NCBI GenBank assembly: GCA_004525055.1
Contig: SPDF01000085.1
Span: forward strand, 1 to 6,696
Length of the DNA stretch: 6,696 nucleotides
Source of the DNA: Gemmatimonadales bacterium
GTDB lineage: Bacteria > Gemmatimonadota > Gemmatimonadetes > Gemmatimonadales > GWC2-71-9
Direction: 5' to 3'
Position 1 is the first letter of the stretch. The number at the start of each line of letters is the position of its first letter. Positions 1 to 6,516 of this stretch are shown here, piece by piece. The notes under the pieces are model-generated. The model did no database searches, had not been told where the DNA came from, and worked only from the letters and a program-made list of their open reading frames with translations. A program made the position numbers and the translations under genes.

Positions 1-692
1 ACCTCGACAAGTGCCCGAACACCCCGATGGGTGCGACGGTCGATGCGATGGGTTGCCCGTCGGACAGCGACAAGGACGGTGTGTATAGCGGTATCGATCA
101 GTGCCCGAACACGCCGATGGGTGCGACGGTAGACGCCAAGGGTTGCCCGATGGACTCGGACAGCGATGGCGTGTACAACGGCATCGACCAGTGCCCCGAT
201 ACGCCGGCTGGCGCCAAGGTGGACGCCAAGGGCTGCCCGATGGACGCGGACGGCGACGGCGTGGCGGATTATTTGGACAAGTGCCCGAACACCCCGGCCG
301 GCGTCAAGGTCGACACCCAGGGGTGCCCGATCCTGTTCGAGGCCGGCAAGTCGGCGCTGGTGCTTGAGGGGGTGACCTTCGCGACCAACAGCGCCACGCT
401 CGATCCGAGCTCGACGGAGATCCTCGACCGCTTGGCCAACGCGCTGCAGAACGCGCAGTCGGGCGCCAAGCTCGAGGTCGCCGGGTACACCGACAACACC
501 GGTGCCCGCGCCCACAATATGCGGCTGTCACAGGCGCGCGCCGAGTCGGTGATGAAGTACCTGGTCAGCCATGGCGTCCCGGCCGGTATGATGGTGGCCA
601 AGGGCTACGGTCCTGACTTCCCGATTGACACCAATGCCACGGCGGCGGGTCGTGCCAACAACCGGCGGGTGATGCTGAAGCAGATCAAGTAG
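1..692 (+). CDS. OmpA-family protein with thrombospondin type 3 repeats (5' partial)
   Basis: This is the C-terminal 229 codons of an envelope protein; the reading frame is open at the left edge, with the first whole codon at base 3, so the start is outside the window. Residues 1-110 (counted from base 3) are four thrombospondin type 3 units of 30 residues. Each carries Asp-rich DxDxDGV calcium loops and paired Cys-Pro motifs (CPNTP, GCP). Residues about 118-229 are an OmpA C-terminal domain with VTFATNSATLD, then GYTDNTG and LSQARA. Asp164 and Arg179 are 15 residues apart, the same spacing as the E. coli OmpA pair Asp241/Arg256 that binds diaminopimelate in peptidoglycan. The domain ends NRRVMLKQIK. 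Proteins of this build usually start with a signal peptide and an outer-membrane beta-barrel joined to the wall-binding domain by the repeats. The barrel is inferred here, because that part is missing. Confidence 0.93.
   Translation, partial: LDKCPNTPMGATVDAMGCPSDSDKDGVYSGIDQCPNTPMGATVDAKGCPMDSDSDGVYNGIDQCPDTPAGAKVDAKGCPMDADGDGVADYLDKCPNTPAGVKVDTQGCPILFEAGKSALVLEGVTFATNSATLDPSSTEILDRLANALQNAQSGAKLEVAGYTDNTGARAHNMRLSQARAESVMKYLVSHGVPAGMMVAKGYGPDFPIDTNATAAGRANNRRVMLKQIK
3..332 (+). repeat. 90-bp tandem repeat encoding TSP3 calcium-binding units
   Basis: Three full 90-bp units (3-92, 93-182, 183-272) and a shortened fourth (273-332) lie head to tail and in frame. Each begins with LDKCP or IDQCP and continues through TP(M/A)GA.VDA.GCP into an Asp-rich loop. 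Units 1 and 2 look most alike at the nucleotide level, sharing the CPNTPMGATVDA stretch, which suggests fairly recent duplication or gene conversion. The array probably continues to the left: the two bases before the first codon (ac) would fit the end of a Tyr codon, as in the DY that precedes the fourth unit. Confidence 0.9.
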
Positions 693-706
693 TCGCAAGG
701 CTGGAC

Positions 707-742
707 GACACGCGCCGGGGTTGCAATATTCCGGCGCGTGTC
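707..742 (+). terminator. Hairpin between the OmpA-like gene and mscL
   Basis: The arms gacacgcgccgg (707-718) and ccggcgcgtgtc (731-742) are perfect 12-bp complements around a 12-nt loop. The hairpin starts 15 bases after the OmpA-like stop codon. The stem is GC-rich and strong, but only attt and then a run of C follow it, so the U-tract of a classical intrinsic terminator is weak. It could terminate or attenuate transcription, or protect the 3' end of the upstream mRNA. The right arm ends 12 bases before the mscL Shine-Dalgarno sequence. Confidence 0.5.
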
Positions 743-754
743 ATTTCCCCCCCC

Positions 755-760
755 AGGAGG
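755..760 (+). promoter_or_regulatory. Shine-Dalgarno site of mscL
   Basis: A perfect aggagg lies 4 bases before the ATG at 765. It decides the start: the in-frame GTG at 738, which would add nine residues, lies inside the hairpin arm and upstream of this site. Confidence 0.8.
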
Positions 761-764
761 CTCG

Positions 765-1214
765 ATGCTGGAAGACTTCAAGAAATTTCTCATGCGCGGC
801 AACGTCGTGGACCTGGCGGTGGGCGTCATCATCGGCGCCGCGTTCGGAAAGATCATCGCGTCGCTGGTCGATGACATCCTCATGCCGGTGTTGGGGCTGG
901 GCCTCGGTCGGATCGACTTTTCCAACTTGTACCTGTTGTTGAGCCCCGGCGCGGATGGGCTCTCGAGCTATCCTTCCCTGGCCGCGGCCAGGGAGGCTGG
1001 CGCCGCCACGCTGAACTACGGCGTGTTCATCAGCGCTACCATCACGTTCGTGATCGTCGCGGCCGCGATCTTCGTGATCGTCCGGCTCGTCAGTCGCTTC
1101 GACAAGAAGGCCGCTCCACCGCCGGCATCCACGAAGGATTGCCCCCAGTGTCAGATGACCGTGCCGCTTGGCGCCACCAAGTGCGGCCATTGCACCTCGG
1201 CGATCGCCGCCTGA
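765..1214 (+). CDS. mscL: Large-conductance mechanosensitive channel MscL with C-terminal zinc-ribbon tail
   Basis: The 149-residue product is an inner-membrane channel that opens under membrane tension to release solutes during hypo-osmotic shock. The N-terminus carries the MscL signature nearly unchanged from E. coli: an amphipathic start (MLEDFKKFLMRGN), then the pore helix VVDLAVGVIIGAAFGK at about residues 14-29, running on to MPVLG at 40-44. A periplasmic loop (about 48-83) includes IDFSNLY. The second helix (about 84-109) begins with NYGVFI. After a basic stretch and a Pro/Ala linker (113-123), the usual cytoplasmic helical bundle is missing. In its place are CPQC (Cys126, Cys129) and CGHC (Cys140, Cys143), a pattern expected to bind zinc. 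The ATG is set by the aggagg at 755. Strong hairpins lie on both sides, so the gene may be transcribed alone; no clear promoter was found. Confidence 0.96.
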   Translation: MLEDFKKFLMRGNVVDLAVGVIIGAAFGKIIASLVDDILMPVLGLGLGRIDFSNLYLLLSPGADGLSSYPSLAAAREAGAATLNYGVFISATITFVIVAAAIFVIVRLVSRFDKKAAPPPASTKDCPQCQMTVPLGATKCGHCTSAIAA

Positions 1215-1216
1215 CG

Positions 1217-1235
1217 CTCCCGGATCGACCGGGAG
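1217..1235 (+). terminator. Hairpin directly after mscL
   Basis: The arms ctcccgg (1217-1223) and ccgggag (1229-1235) pair perfectly around a 5-nt loop, and a further G-T pair is possible at the base. The sequence tcttc follows, which is a poor U-tract. It begins two bases after the mscL stop codon. The placement and the short loop fit a terminator, though a weak one. Confidence 0.45.
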
Positions 1236-1249
1236 TCTTCAATCGCGGG

Positions 1250-1274
1250 GAGGGCGCTTGTCACGGGCGCCCTC
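1250..1274 (+). terminator. Second hairpin in the mscL-DUF481 gap
   Basis: The arms gagggcgc (1250-1257) and gcgccctc (1267-1274) pair perfectly around a 9-nt loop. No T-run follows. It may support the first hairpin in ending mscL transcription. It also overlaps the possible promoter at 1258-1286, so a regulatory role is equally possible. Confidence 0.35.
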
Positions 1275-1286
1275 GTCGCGTATCAC
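1258..1286 (+). promoter_or_regulatory. Possible sigma70-type promoter for the DUF481 operon
   Basis: The candidate -35 box ttgtca (1258-1263) matches the TTGACA consensus at five of six bases. It is 17 bases from the candidate -10 box tatcac (1281-1286), which matches TATAAT at four of six. Transcription would start about 25 bases before the ATG at 1319. Spacing and position are good, but the -10 box is weak and promoter consensus in this lineage is uncertain. Confidence 0.28.
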
Positions 1287-1318
1287 TGCCTCACCACGAC
1301 TTGACGGAGAAATACCGA

Positions 1319-2065
1319 ATGCCCGTTTCCCGTATTGCCTCCCTACTCGCCGGCGTTGTCCTCGTGCTGGTGGGCGCCCCGGTCCGCGCCGCCGCCCAGG
1401 CGGCGGATTCCACCCCACCGCCCCTCAAGGGGTCCCTCGACCTGGGCCTGGTGGCCGCCTCCGGCAACACCGACCTGACGACCTTCAGCCTCGGGGAAAA
1501 ACTCGAGTATGCGAAGGGCAAGTGGACGGTGATACAAGGTGCCAAGATGGTCTATGGCCAGACCAATGGAGTGGAGAGCGCCAACGAGTATGCCGCATAC
1601 GTCCGGCCGGACTATCAGTTGTCCGCCCGTTGGAAGGGGTACGTCCTCGGCAGCTGGGACCGGAATACCTTCATCGGCATTTCTCAGCGGTTCCAGGAGG
1701 GCGTCGGTCTTTCCTTCGAGGCGGTCAAGGGCCCCAAGCACTCGCTGGCCCTCGACGGCGGCTTTTCCTTCTTCCAGCAGGACTACACCAGCGGCTTGAG
1801 CTCGAGTTTTCCGACCGCGCGGGGGCAGGTCGATTACAAGTACTCCTTCACGCCGAAGGCGTACATCCAGAACATCTTCGTCTACCTGCCAAACCTGGAA
1901 GATGGAGCGGACTACCGCATCAACAACGAATTGGCGCTGGTAGCGCCGATTGCGGGCCGGCTGGCCTTGAAGGCCTCCTACCTCCTCCAATACCAGAACG
2001 CCCCGCAGCCGGGGTTCGGCACCACGGACAACCTCTACACGACCGGACTGCAGGTCACCTTCTGA
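1319..2065 (+). CDS. DUF481 family outer-membrane protein
   Basis: The 248-residue product has a clear signal peptide: basic start, hydrophobic core at about residues 9-20, and likely cleavage after AAAQA (residue 28). The mature part matches the DUF481 (YdiY-like) pattern. It opens with GSLDLGLVAASGNTD, followed by alternating hydrophobic strands rich in Tyr, Phe and Trp, a WDRN segment where family members have a conserved Arg/Asp motif, and long runs of predicted beta-strands. It ends in Phe (LQVTF), as outer-membrane barrels usually do. The family's function is not well established; many members accompany envelope or salt-response genes. The start has ggag 9 bases upstream and puts the signal peptide exactly at the N-terminus. 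A longer in-frame reading upstream would run back into mscL and lacks a leader. It is probably the first gene of a five-gene unit. Confidence 0.87.
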   Translation: MPVSRIASLLAGVVLVLVGAPVRAAAQAADSTPPPLKGSLDLGLVAASGNTDLTTFSLGEKLEYAKGKWTVIQGAKMVYGQTNGVESANEYAAYVRPDYQLSARWKGYVLGSWDRNTFIGISQRFQEGVGLSFEAVKGPKHSLALDGGFSFFQQDYTSGLSSSFPTARGQVDYKYSFTPKAYIQNIFVYLPNLEDGADYRINNELALVAPIAGRLALKASYLLQYQNAPQPGFGTTDNLYTTGLQVTF

Positions 2066-2081
2066 CCCGAGGGACGTGGGC

Positions 2082-3182
2082 ATGACCGGGCGCATCCAGT
2101 CGCTCGACGCCTTCCGCGGGCTGACGGTGGCTGCGATGATCCTGGTCAATAATCCCGGGAGCTGGTCGTTTGTGTATCCGCCCCTGCGGCACGCGGAGTG
2201 GGACGGCTGGACTCCGACGGATCTGATCTTTCCGTTCTTCCTGTTCATCGTCGGGGTGTCGCTCGTGGTGTCCTTCACCCGCCGAGAGCTGGCGGGAGCC
2301 ACGCAGAAGGAGCTCGTCAGGAAGGCGCTGCTGCGGGGCGCGCTCATCGTGCTGGTGGGGCTGCTCCTGAGCGGATTCCCCCGGTACGATCTGTCGGAGA
2401 TTCGGATTCCGGGTGTCCTGCAGCGGATCGGGGTGGTGTACGCCCTGGCAGCGCTGATCTTCCTCGGCTTTGGCCCTGCGGCAAGGAGATGGATCACCGC
2501 TGGATTCCTTGTGGGGTATTGGCTGCTGTTGACCGTGGTGCCTGTCCCCGGCGGTAGCGTGGCCGATCTCAGCGCCAGCGGGAATCTCGGCGCATGGCTG
2601 GATCGGCTCCTGCTTGGTGGGCACCTCTGGACGCCGGATTTCGATCCGGAGGGGCTTCTCAGCACCCTGCCGGCGGTCGCGACCTGCCTCCTCGGCACGT
2701 TCGCAGGGGAGCGGCTCCTGGCCGACCGGCCCCCCGCTGACCGGACCGTCGGCCTCTTCCTGGCGGGCGCCGCCCTCATGGTGGCCGGACTCGTCTGGAG
2801 TTCCTGGTTTCCGATCAACAAGGGGCTGTGGTCCAGCTCGTACGTCCTGTTCACCGGCGGGGTCGCCGGCCAGGCGCTGGCTGCCTGCTATTGGTTGATT
2901 GACGTACAGGGCAGGGCTCGCTGGGCGCATCCTGCGTATGTGTTCGGCACCAACGCGCTGTTCGCGTTCGTGCTCTCCGGATTGGTGGCCCGCCTCCTGT
3001 CGCTCTGGAAGATCATGACCCCCGGAGGGGCCGTGCCTGCCCCGCGGTGGCTGTTCGAGCAGGTGCTGTCGCCCGCCACTGGGCCGATGATCGGGTCGCT
3101 GACGTACGCCCTGGCCAATGTCGCGCTCATCTTCCTCCTGACCGCCGTCCTCTACCGCCGTCGCATCTTCATCAAGCTGTGA
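2082..3182 (+). CDS. HGSNAT/NagX-like membrane acyltransferase (DUF1624/DUF5009 type)
   Basis: The 366-residue integral membrane protein has about ten hydrophobic helices; clear ones lie near residues 47-69, 84-100, 112-130, 137-152, 220-238 and 330-360. The N-terminus reads R..SLDAFRGLTV, then RHAEWDGWTPTDLIFPFFLF. This closely parallels human heparan-alpha-glucosaminide N-acetyltransferase, where the His of HASWNG is the residue proposed to carry the acetyl group; the counterpart here is His37. Enzymes of this family move acetyl from cytoplasmic acetyl-CoA across the membrane to an amino sugar or glycan. In bacteria they are often linked to chitin, N-acetylglucosamine or cell-wall sugar use. 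The actual acceptor cannot be read from the sequence. ATG 2082 is preferred to the GTG at 2076 because gagggg-like sequence (2069-2073) lies 8 bases from the former and only 2 from the latter. It begins 16 bases after the DUF481 gene, suggesting cotranscription. Confidence 0.88.
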   Translation: MTGRIQSLDAFRGLTVAAMILVNNPGSWSFVYPPLRHAEWDGWTPTDLIFPFFLFIVGVSLVVSFTRRELAGATQKELVRKALLRGALIVLVGLLLSGFPRYDLSEIRIPGVLQRIGVVYALAALIFLGFGPAARRWITAGFLVGYWLLLTVVPVPGGSVADLSASGNLGAWLDRLLLGGHLWTPDFDPEGLLSTLPAVATCLLGTFAGERLLADRPPADRTVGLFLAGAALMVAGLVWSSWFPINKGLWSSSYVLFTGGVAGQALAACYWLIDVQGRARWAHPAYVFGTNALFAFVLSGLVARLLSLWKIMTPGGAVPAPRWLFEQVLSPATGPMIGSLTYALANVALIFLLTAVLYRRRIFIKL

Positions 3183-3229
3183 TGGGGCTTGGGGCTGCCG
3201 AGACATGTCGAGGGGGCTAAATTCCATCA

Positions 3230-4828
3230 ATGCTCCTCCCCACCATGGCGCTCGCATTTGCGGGCAGTGTTCTCTCCCCTCCGCCGGTTCTCGTTCCCTC
3301 GCCGCGAGACACCGCGCCCCGGCTCGTGGTCCTGATAATCGTTGATCAGTTCCGTCCAGATCACCTGCTCCGGTACCGGGCGGAATGGACGGGAGGATTC
3401 AAGCGGCTGCTTGATGAGGGGATGCTTTTTACCGATGGGCGGCAGGACCACGCCATCACCCAGACCGGGCCCGGCCACTCGACAGTACTCAGCGGTCGGT
3501 TTCCAGCCCACACCGGCATTGTCACCAATGACTTTGGCGTGCCCGATCGACTGTTCCCGTTGATCGATGATCCGAAGGCCGTCGGCGCTTCGCCCCACCG
3601 GTTTCAGGGGTCTGCCCTCCTGGACTGGATGATCGCCCGCGACTCGACGACGCGGATGCTCTCCGTCGCCATGAAGGACCGGTCAGCGATCCTGCCAATC
3701 GGGCGAGCCCGCGGGGAGGTCTACTGGTGGTCGAAGCTCGGCTTCTTCACCACCAGTCGATACTATCGCGACTCCCTGCCATCGTGGGTGCGGGAATGGA
3801 ATCAGCGAAACCCCATGGGAGACCTTGTTGGCCGCCAGTGGGGCCTCTCGAAGCACGAGGGGGCCTATCTGGAAGCCGATAGCCTGCCGGCGGAGAACGG
3901 GAGAGACGGGCGAAACACCTTTCCGCATGCGCTCCCCCGCGACCTCGGAACGGCCGCCGCCATGGTGCCGCATTTCCCGTGGATGGACTCCCTGACGCTC
4001 GACCTTGCCCTCACCGGAGTCGCGGCGCTCGGCCTCGGGATCGGAGACGAGTCCCGCACCGATCTGCTCTCGGTGGCCCTGTCGTCTACAGATGAGATCG
4101 GGCATGACTTCGGCCCCGACTCGAGGGAGCTGCACGACATGCTGCTCCGCCTCGATGGCTATCTCGCCTGGTTCCTCGACTCCCTCGCTGCAACGACGCC
4201 CAGGGACCGGATCCTGCTCGTGCTCACCTCAGATCATGGAACCCAGGCGATGCCAGAGCAGGCACCGCCCACCGATGGTCGTGCCGCGGGCCGGGCCTGG
4301 CCGACGGCCATGGTGCGCGGCATCGCAACCGATCTCCGTGACCGTTGGCGCACCGACTTCGAGATCCGATTCGACTATGGCATCGTGACGGCGGATCTTG
4401 TTGCGTTGCGGTCGCGGGGCATCGATACCGACAGCCTCAGCCGCCGCCTTGCCGCGCGGTTTCAGCTGGAGCCTTATGTCGACCGTGTGTACACTCCCCG
4501 ATCGCTCGCTCTTGCCCCTCAGTCTGACCCGATCGCCGGCCGCTGGCGCCATACCGTTCCTGACGACTTCGGCTGGCTGGTAGCGGTCACGCCGTACGAG
4601 GGGATCACGTGGGATTCGTGGACCGTGGGCGCCAACCATGGCACGCCCTGGCTGGCAGATGTGCAGGTTCCCCTTCTCTTTTGGGGCGACGGCATCAAGC
4701 CTCGCACGGTCACCCGGACGGTGCGGACGGTGGACATCGCACCAACTGTCGCGCGGCTCATTGGCGCACCGCCGACGGAACCGCTCGACGGCGTAGTCCT
4801 CCCCGAAGTCGCGGGGCGGACCCGGTGA
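3230..4828 (+). CDS. PafA-like alkaline phosphatase family protein
   Basis: The 532-residue enzyme is of the alkaline phosphatase superfamily and closest in pattern to PafA, which uses two zinc ions to hydrolyse phosphate monoesters. Visible metal ligands and nucleophile are Asp39 (IIVDQFRPD), Thr79 (TQTGPGHST), Asp288 and His292 (DEIGHDFGP), Asp335 and His336 (SDHG), and His470 (GANHGT). The segment MKDRSAILPIG places Lys149 and Arg151 where PafA has the Lys/Arg pair that favours monoesters over diesters. The N-terminus is hydrophobic with a Pro-rich end by residue 25, like a signal peptide, but has no basic residue before the core. Export is therefore likely rather than certain. ATG 3230 is the first usable start after the in-frame stop at 3218; gaggggg lies 13 bases away, a rather long spacing. 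A phosphodiesterase or nucleotide pyrophosphatase activity is the main alternative. It overlaps the next gene by 4 bases. Confidence 0.9.
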   Translation: MLLPTMALAFAGSVLSPPPVLVPSPRDTAPRLVVLIIVDQFRPDHLLRYRAEWTGGFKRLLDEGMLFTDGRQDHAITQTGPGHSTVLSGRFPAHTGIVTNDFGVPDRLFPLIDDPKAVGASPHRFQGSALLDWMIARDSTTRMLSVAMKDRSAILPIGRARGEVYWWSKLGFFTTSRYYRDSLPSWVREWNQRNPMGDLVGRQWGLSKHEGAYLEADSLPAENGRDGRNTFPHALPRDLGTAAAMVPHFPWMDSLTLDLALTGVAALGLGIGDESRTDLLSVALSSTDEIGHDFGPDSRELHDMLLRLDGYLAWFLDSLAATTPRDRILLVLTSDHGTQAMPEQAPPTDGRAAGRAWPTAMVRGIATDLRDRWRTDFEIRFDYGIVTADLVALRSRGIDTDSLSRRLAARFQLEPYVDRVYTPRSLALAPQSDPIAGRWRHTVPDDFGWLVAVTPYEGITWDSWTVGANHGTPWLADVQVPLLFWGDGIKPRTVTRTVRTVDIAPTVARLIGAPPTEPLDGVVLPEVAGRTR

Positions 4829-5196
4829 CCATCCAGGCGCTCCCCTGCTTCCCCTGTCCCCATCAGTCTGCTTGCTGCGCCCACGGCTCTACGCTGTCCG
4901 AGGACGAGGCACAGGCGATCACGGCCCGCTATGGGGACGAACGGATTTACCTTACGCGGTGGGGGGAGTGGCGCACGCGCGTGAAGGGCGGTCGCTGTGC
5001 GTTCCTCGTCGACAACTCCTGCCAGTTGCACGACAAGCCGTTCTACCCGCTGGTCTGTCGTGGATTTCCTTGGACCGACTCGGAAACGGGCGGTCCCTAT
5101 GAGTTCGACCGGACGATCTGCCCGGAGTTCGCGCAGCGTCCGGAGCTGATGGCAATCAACCCATATCTCGGCCGCAACGGCGGCCGGAAGGGATAG
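4825..5196 (+). CDS. YkgJ-family cysteine cluster protein
   Basis: The 123-residue, probably cytoplasmic protein matches the YkgJ / zinc- or iron-chelating cysteine-cluster family. Cys8, Cys11, Cys17 and Cys18 form the CxxCx5CC head. Cys58 (GGRCAFL), Cys66 (CQLHDKPFYPLVCRGFPW), Cys78 and Cys99 complete the set. The family has no firm biochemical role, but the cysteine pattern points to a bound metal. The start is GTG at 4825, whose first bases form a GTGA overlap with the stop of the phosphatase gene, so translation is probably coupled. A longer in-frame reading back to 4609 exists only within the phosphatase gene and adds low-complexity, non-family sequence in front of the first cysteines. 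The dipeptidase gene starts 7 bases after this stop codon. Confidence 0.87.
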   Translation: MTIQALPCFPCPHQSACCAHGSTLSEDEAQAITARYGDERIYLTRWGEWRTRVKGGRCAFLVDNSCQLHDKPFYPLVCRGFPWTDSETGGPYEFDRTICPEFAQRPELMAINPYLGRNGGRKG

Positions 5197-5203
5197 GTGG
5201 ACG

Positions 5204-6493
5204 GTGTCTGCTCATCTTCGTAACCGCGTGGTCGCCCTCGTTGGAGCTACGATGGCGCTCGGTCTCCTGGCCACTCCCGTGCTCGCCCAGGAAGATGCCG
5301 CGCTGACGCACGCGCGTGCCCTGCTCAAGACCGTCCCGCTTATCGACGGCCACAATGACCTGCCATGGGAAATCCGGATGTCGGAAACGGCACCGATGGA
5401 TGTTCAGGCCTACAACCTCAACGTGCAGACCCACGGGAACACGGACATCGCCCGGCTCCGCGCCGGCGAAGTGGGAGCCCAGTTCTGGTCGATCTACATT
5501 CCGGGCGAGGACAAGGACAGCGGATACGCCAAGACCCAATTGGAGGAGTTTGACATCGCACGGCGCATGATCGCGATGTACCCCAAGGACCTCCAGTTTG
5601 TCACCACCGCCGACGGTATCGTGCAGGCCTTCAAGGCCGGGAAGATCGGCTCCCTCCTCGGTGTGGAGGGTGGGCACGCGATCGAGAATTCCCTTGGCGC
5701 ACTGCGGTCGTATTACGAGCTCGGTGCGCGATACATGACGCTGACCCACAACGTCACGCTCGACTGGGCCGACGCCGCGCAGGACACCGCGGCGCATGGC
5801 GGGCTCACTCCGTTTGGCCGGGAAGTCGTCCGGGAAATGAACCGACTGGGGATGATGGTGGATCTGAGCCACGTCTCTCCGGCGGTGATGAGCAACGTGC
5901 TCGACATCGCCGAGTCACCGGTCATCTTTTCGCACTCATCGGCGCTGGCGCTGACCGGTCATCCGCGCAACGTGCCCGACTCCATCCTGAAGCGGCTGCC
6001 GAAGAATGGCGGGGTGGTGATGGTGACCTTCGTCCCGCCGTTCGTGAGTGCGCGTGTGTTCCTGTGGTCATCGGCGCGTGATTCCGTGGTGCAATCGGCC
6101 ATCCAGGCCGCTGGGGCGGACTCCGCCGCCGCCCGGACCCAGGTCAGGGAATGGGTTGCGGCCAATCCGCGCCCAGCCGCGTCGGTGAGCGACGTGGCCG
6201 ACCATATCGAGTACATCCGGGAGGTGGCGGGCGTGGACCACATCGGACTCGGGAGTGACTTCGACGGGATGGGTCCCATCACGCCCGTCGGTCTCGAGGA
6301 CGTGTCCAGGTTTCCTGATCTCTTCGCGGAGCTCATCCGGCGCGGGTGGAAGGATGGCGACCTGAAGAAATTTGCGGGGGAGAACATGCTCCGCGTGATC
6401 CGCGCAAACGAGGCGACCGCGAAGCGCCTGCAGGCCTCGCGTCCTCCATCGACCAAGACCATCCAGCAGATGGATACCCCGGGCGCGAGCTGA
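5204..6493 (+). CDS. Secreted M19 membrane dipeptidase homologue
   Basis: The 429-residue zinc dipeptidase is of peptidase family M19 (renal dipeptidase type), which cleaves dipeptides, including some with D-residues. A signal peptide covers residues 1-28: basic HLRNR, a hydrophobic core, and cleavage after VLA. The enzyme is therefore probably periplasmic or lipid-free secreted; no lipobox Cys is present. The binuclear metal ligands are all seen: His50 and Asp52 (DGHND), Glu155 (GVEGGH), His223 (DLSHVSP), His244 (FSHSSA) and Asp352 (GSDFDG). His223 and His244 are 21 apart, as are His198 and His219 in human DPEP1. The start is GTG at 5204: aggtgg lies 3 bases upstream, and the later ATG at 5252 would delete the basic part of the signal. 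It is the last gene of the unit. Its tail after NMLRVI is a short, polar stretch. Confidence 0.94.
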   Translation: MSAHLRNRVVALVGATMALGLLATPVLAQEDAALTHARALLKTVPLIDGHNDLPWEIRMSETAPMDVQAYNLNVQTHGNTDIARLRAGEVGAQFWSIYIPGEDKDSGYAKTQLEEFDIARRMIAMYPKDLQFVTTADGIVQAFKAGKIGSLLGVEGGHAIENSLGALRSYYELGARYMTLTHNVTLDWADAAQDTAAHGGLTPFGREVVREMNRLGMMVDLSHVSPAVMSNVLDIAESPVIFSHSSALALTGHPRNVPDSILKRLPKNGGVVMVTFVPPFVSARVFLWSSARDSVVQSAIQAAGADSAAARTQVREWVAANPRPAASVSDVADHIEYIREVAGVDHIGLGSDFDGMGPITPVGLEDVSRFPDLFAELIRRGWKDGDLKKFAGENMLRVIRANEATAKRLQASRPPSTKTIQQMDTPGAS

Positions 6494-6516
6494 TTGTCGC
6501 GGAGGATTGAGACACA

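Noticed and set aside
738..764. GTG start extending mscL by nine residues
   Set aside because: It lies inside the hairpin arm, has no Shine-Dalgarno sequence, and adds residues not found in MscL; the ATG at 765 has a perfect aggagg.
1343..2854. 503-residue open frame on the - strand, antisense to the DUF481 and acyltransferase genes
   Set aside because: It runs across two well-supported + strand genes and their gap, is rich in Arg, Pro and Ser as high-GC antisense frames are, and shows no family motif or membrane pattern.
3183..3196. Direct repeat of tggggct and a short gacatgtc palindrome (3202-3209) in the gap before the phosphatase gene
   Set aside because: Repeats of 7-8 bases in a G-rich gap are expected by chance, and no promoter boxes with good spacing were found near them.
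3182..3220. Twelve-codon reading frame (ATG overlapping the acyltransferase stop codon) before the phosphatase gene, as a possible leader peptide
   Set aside because: It could couple translation across the 47-base gap, but its composition is unremarkable and nothing such as an attenuator stem supports it.
2055..3257. 400-residue open frame on the - strand over the acyltransferase gene
   Set aside because: Its composition (Gln, Glu, Arg, Pro and His rich) mirrors a hydrophobic membrane protein read in antisense; it has no recognisable domain.
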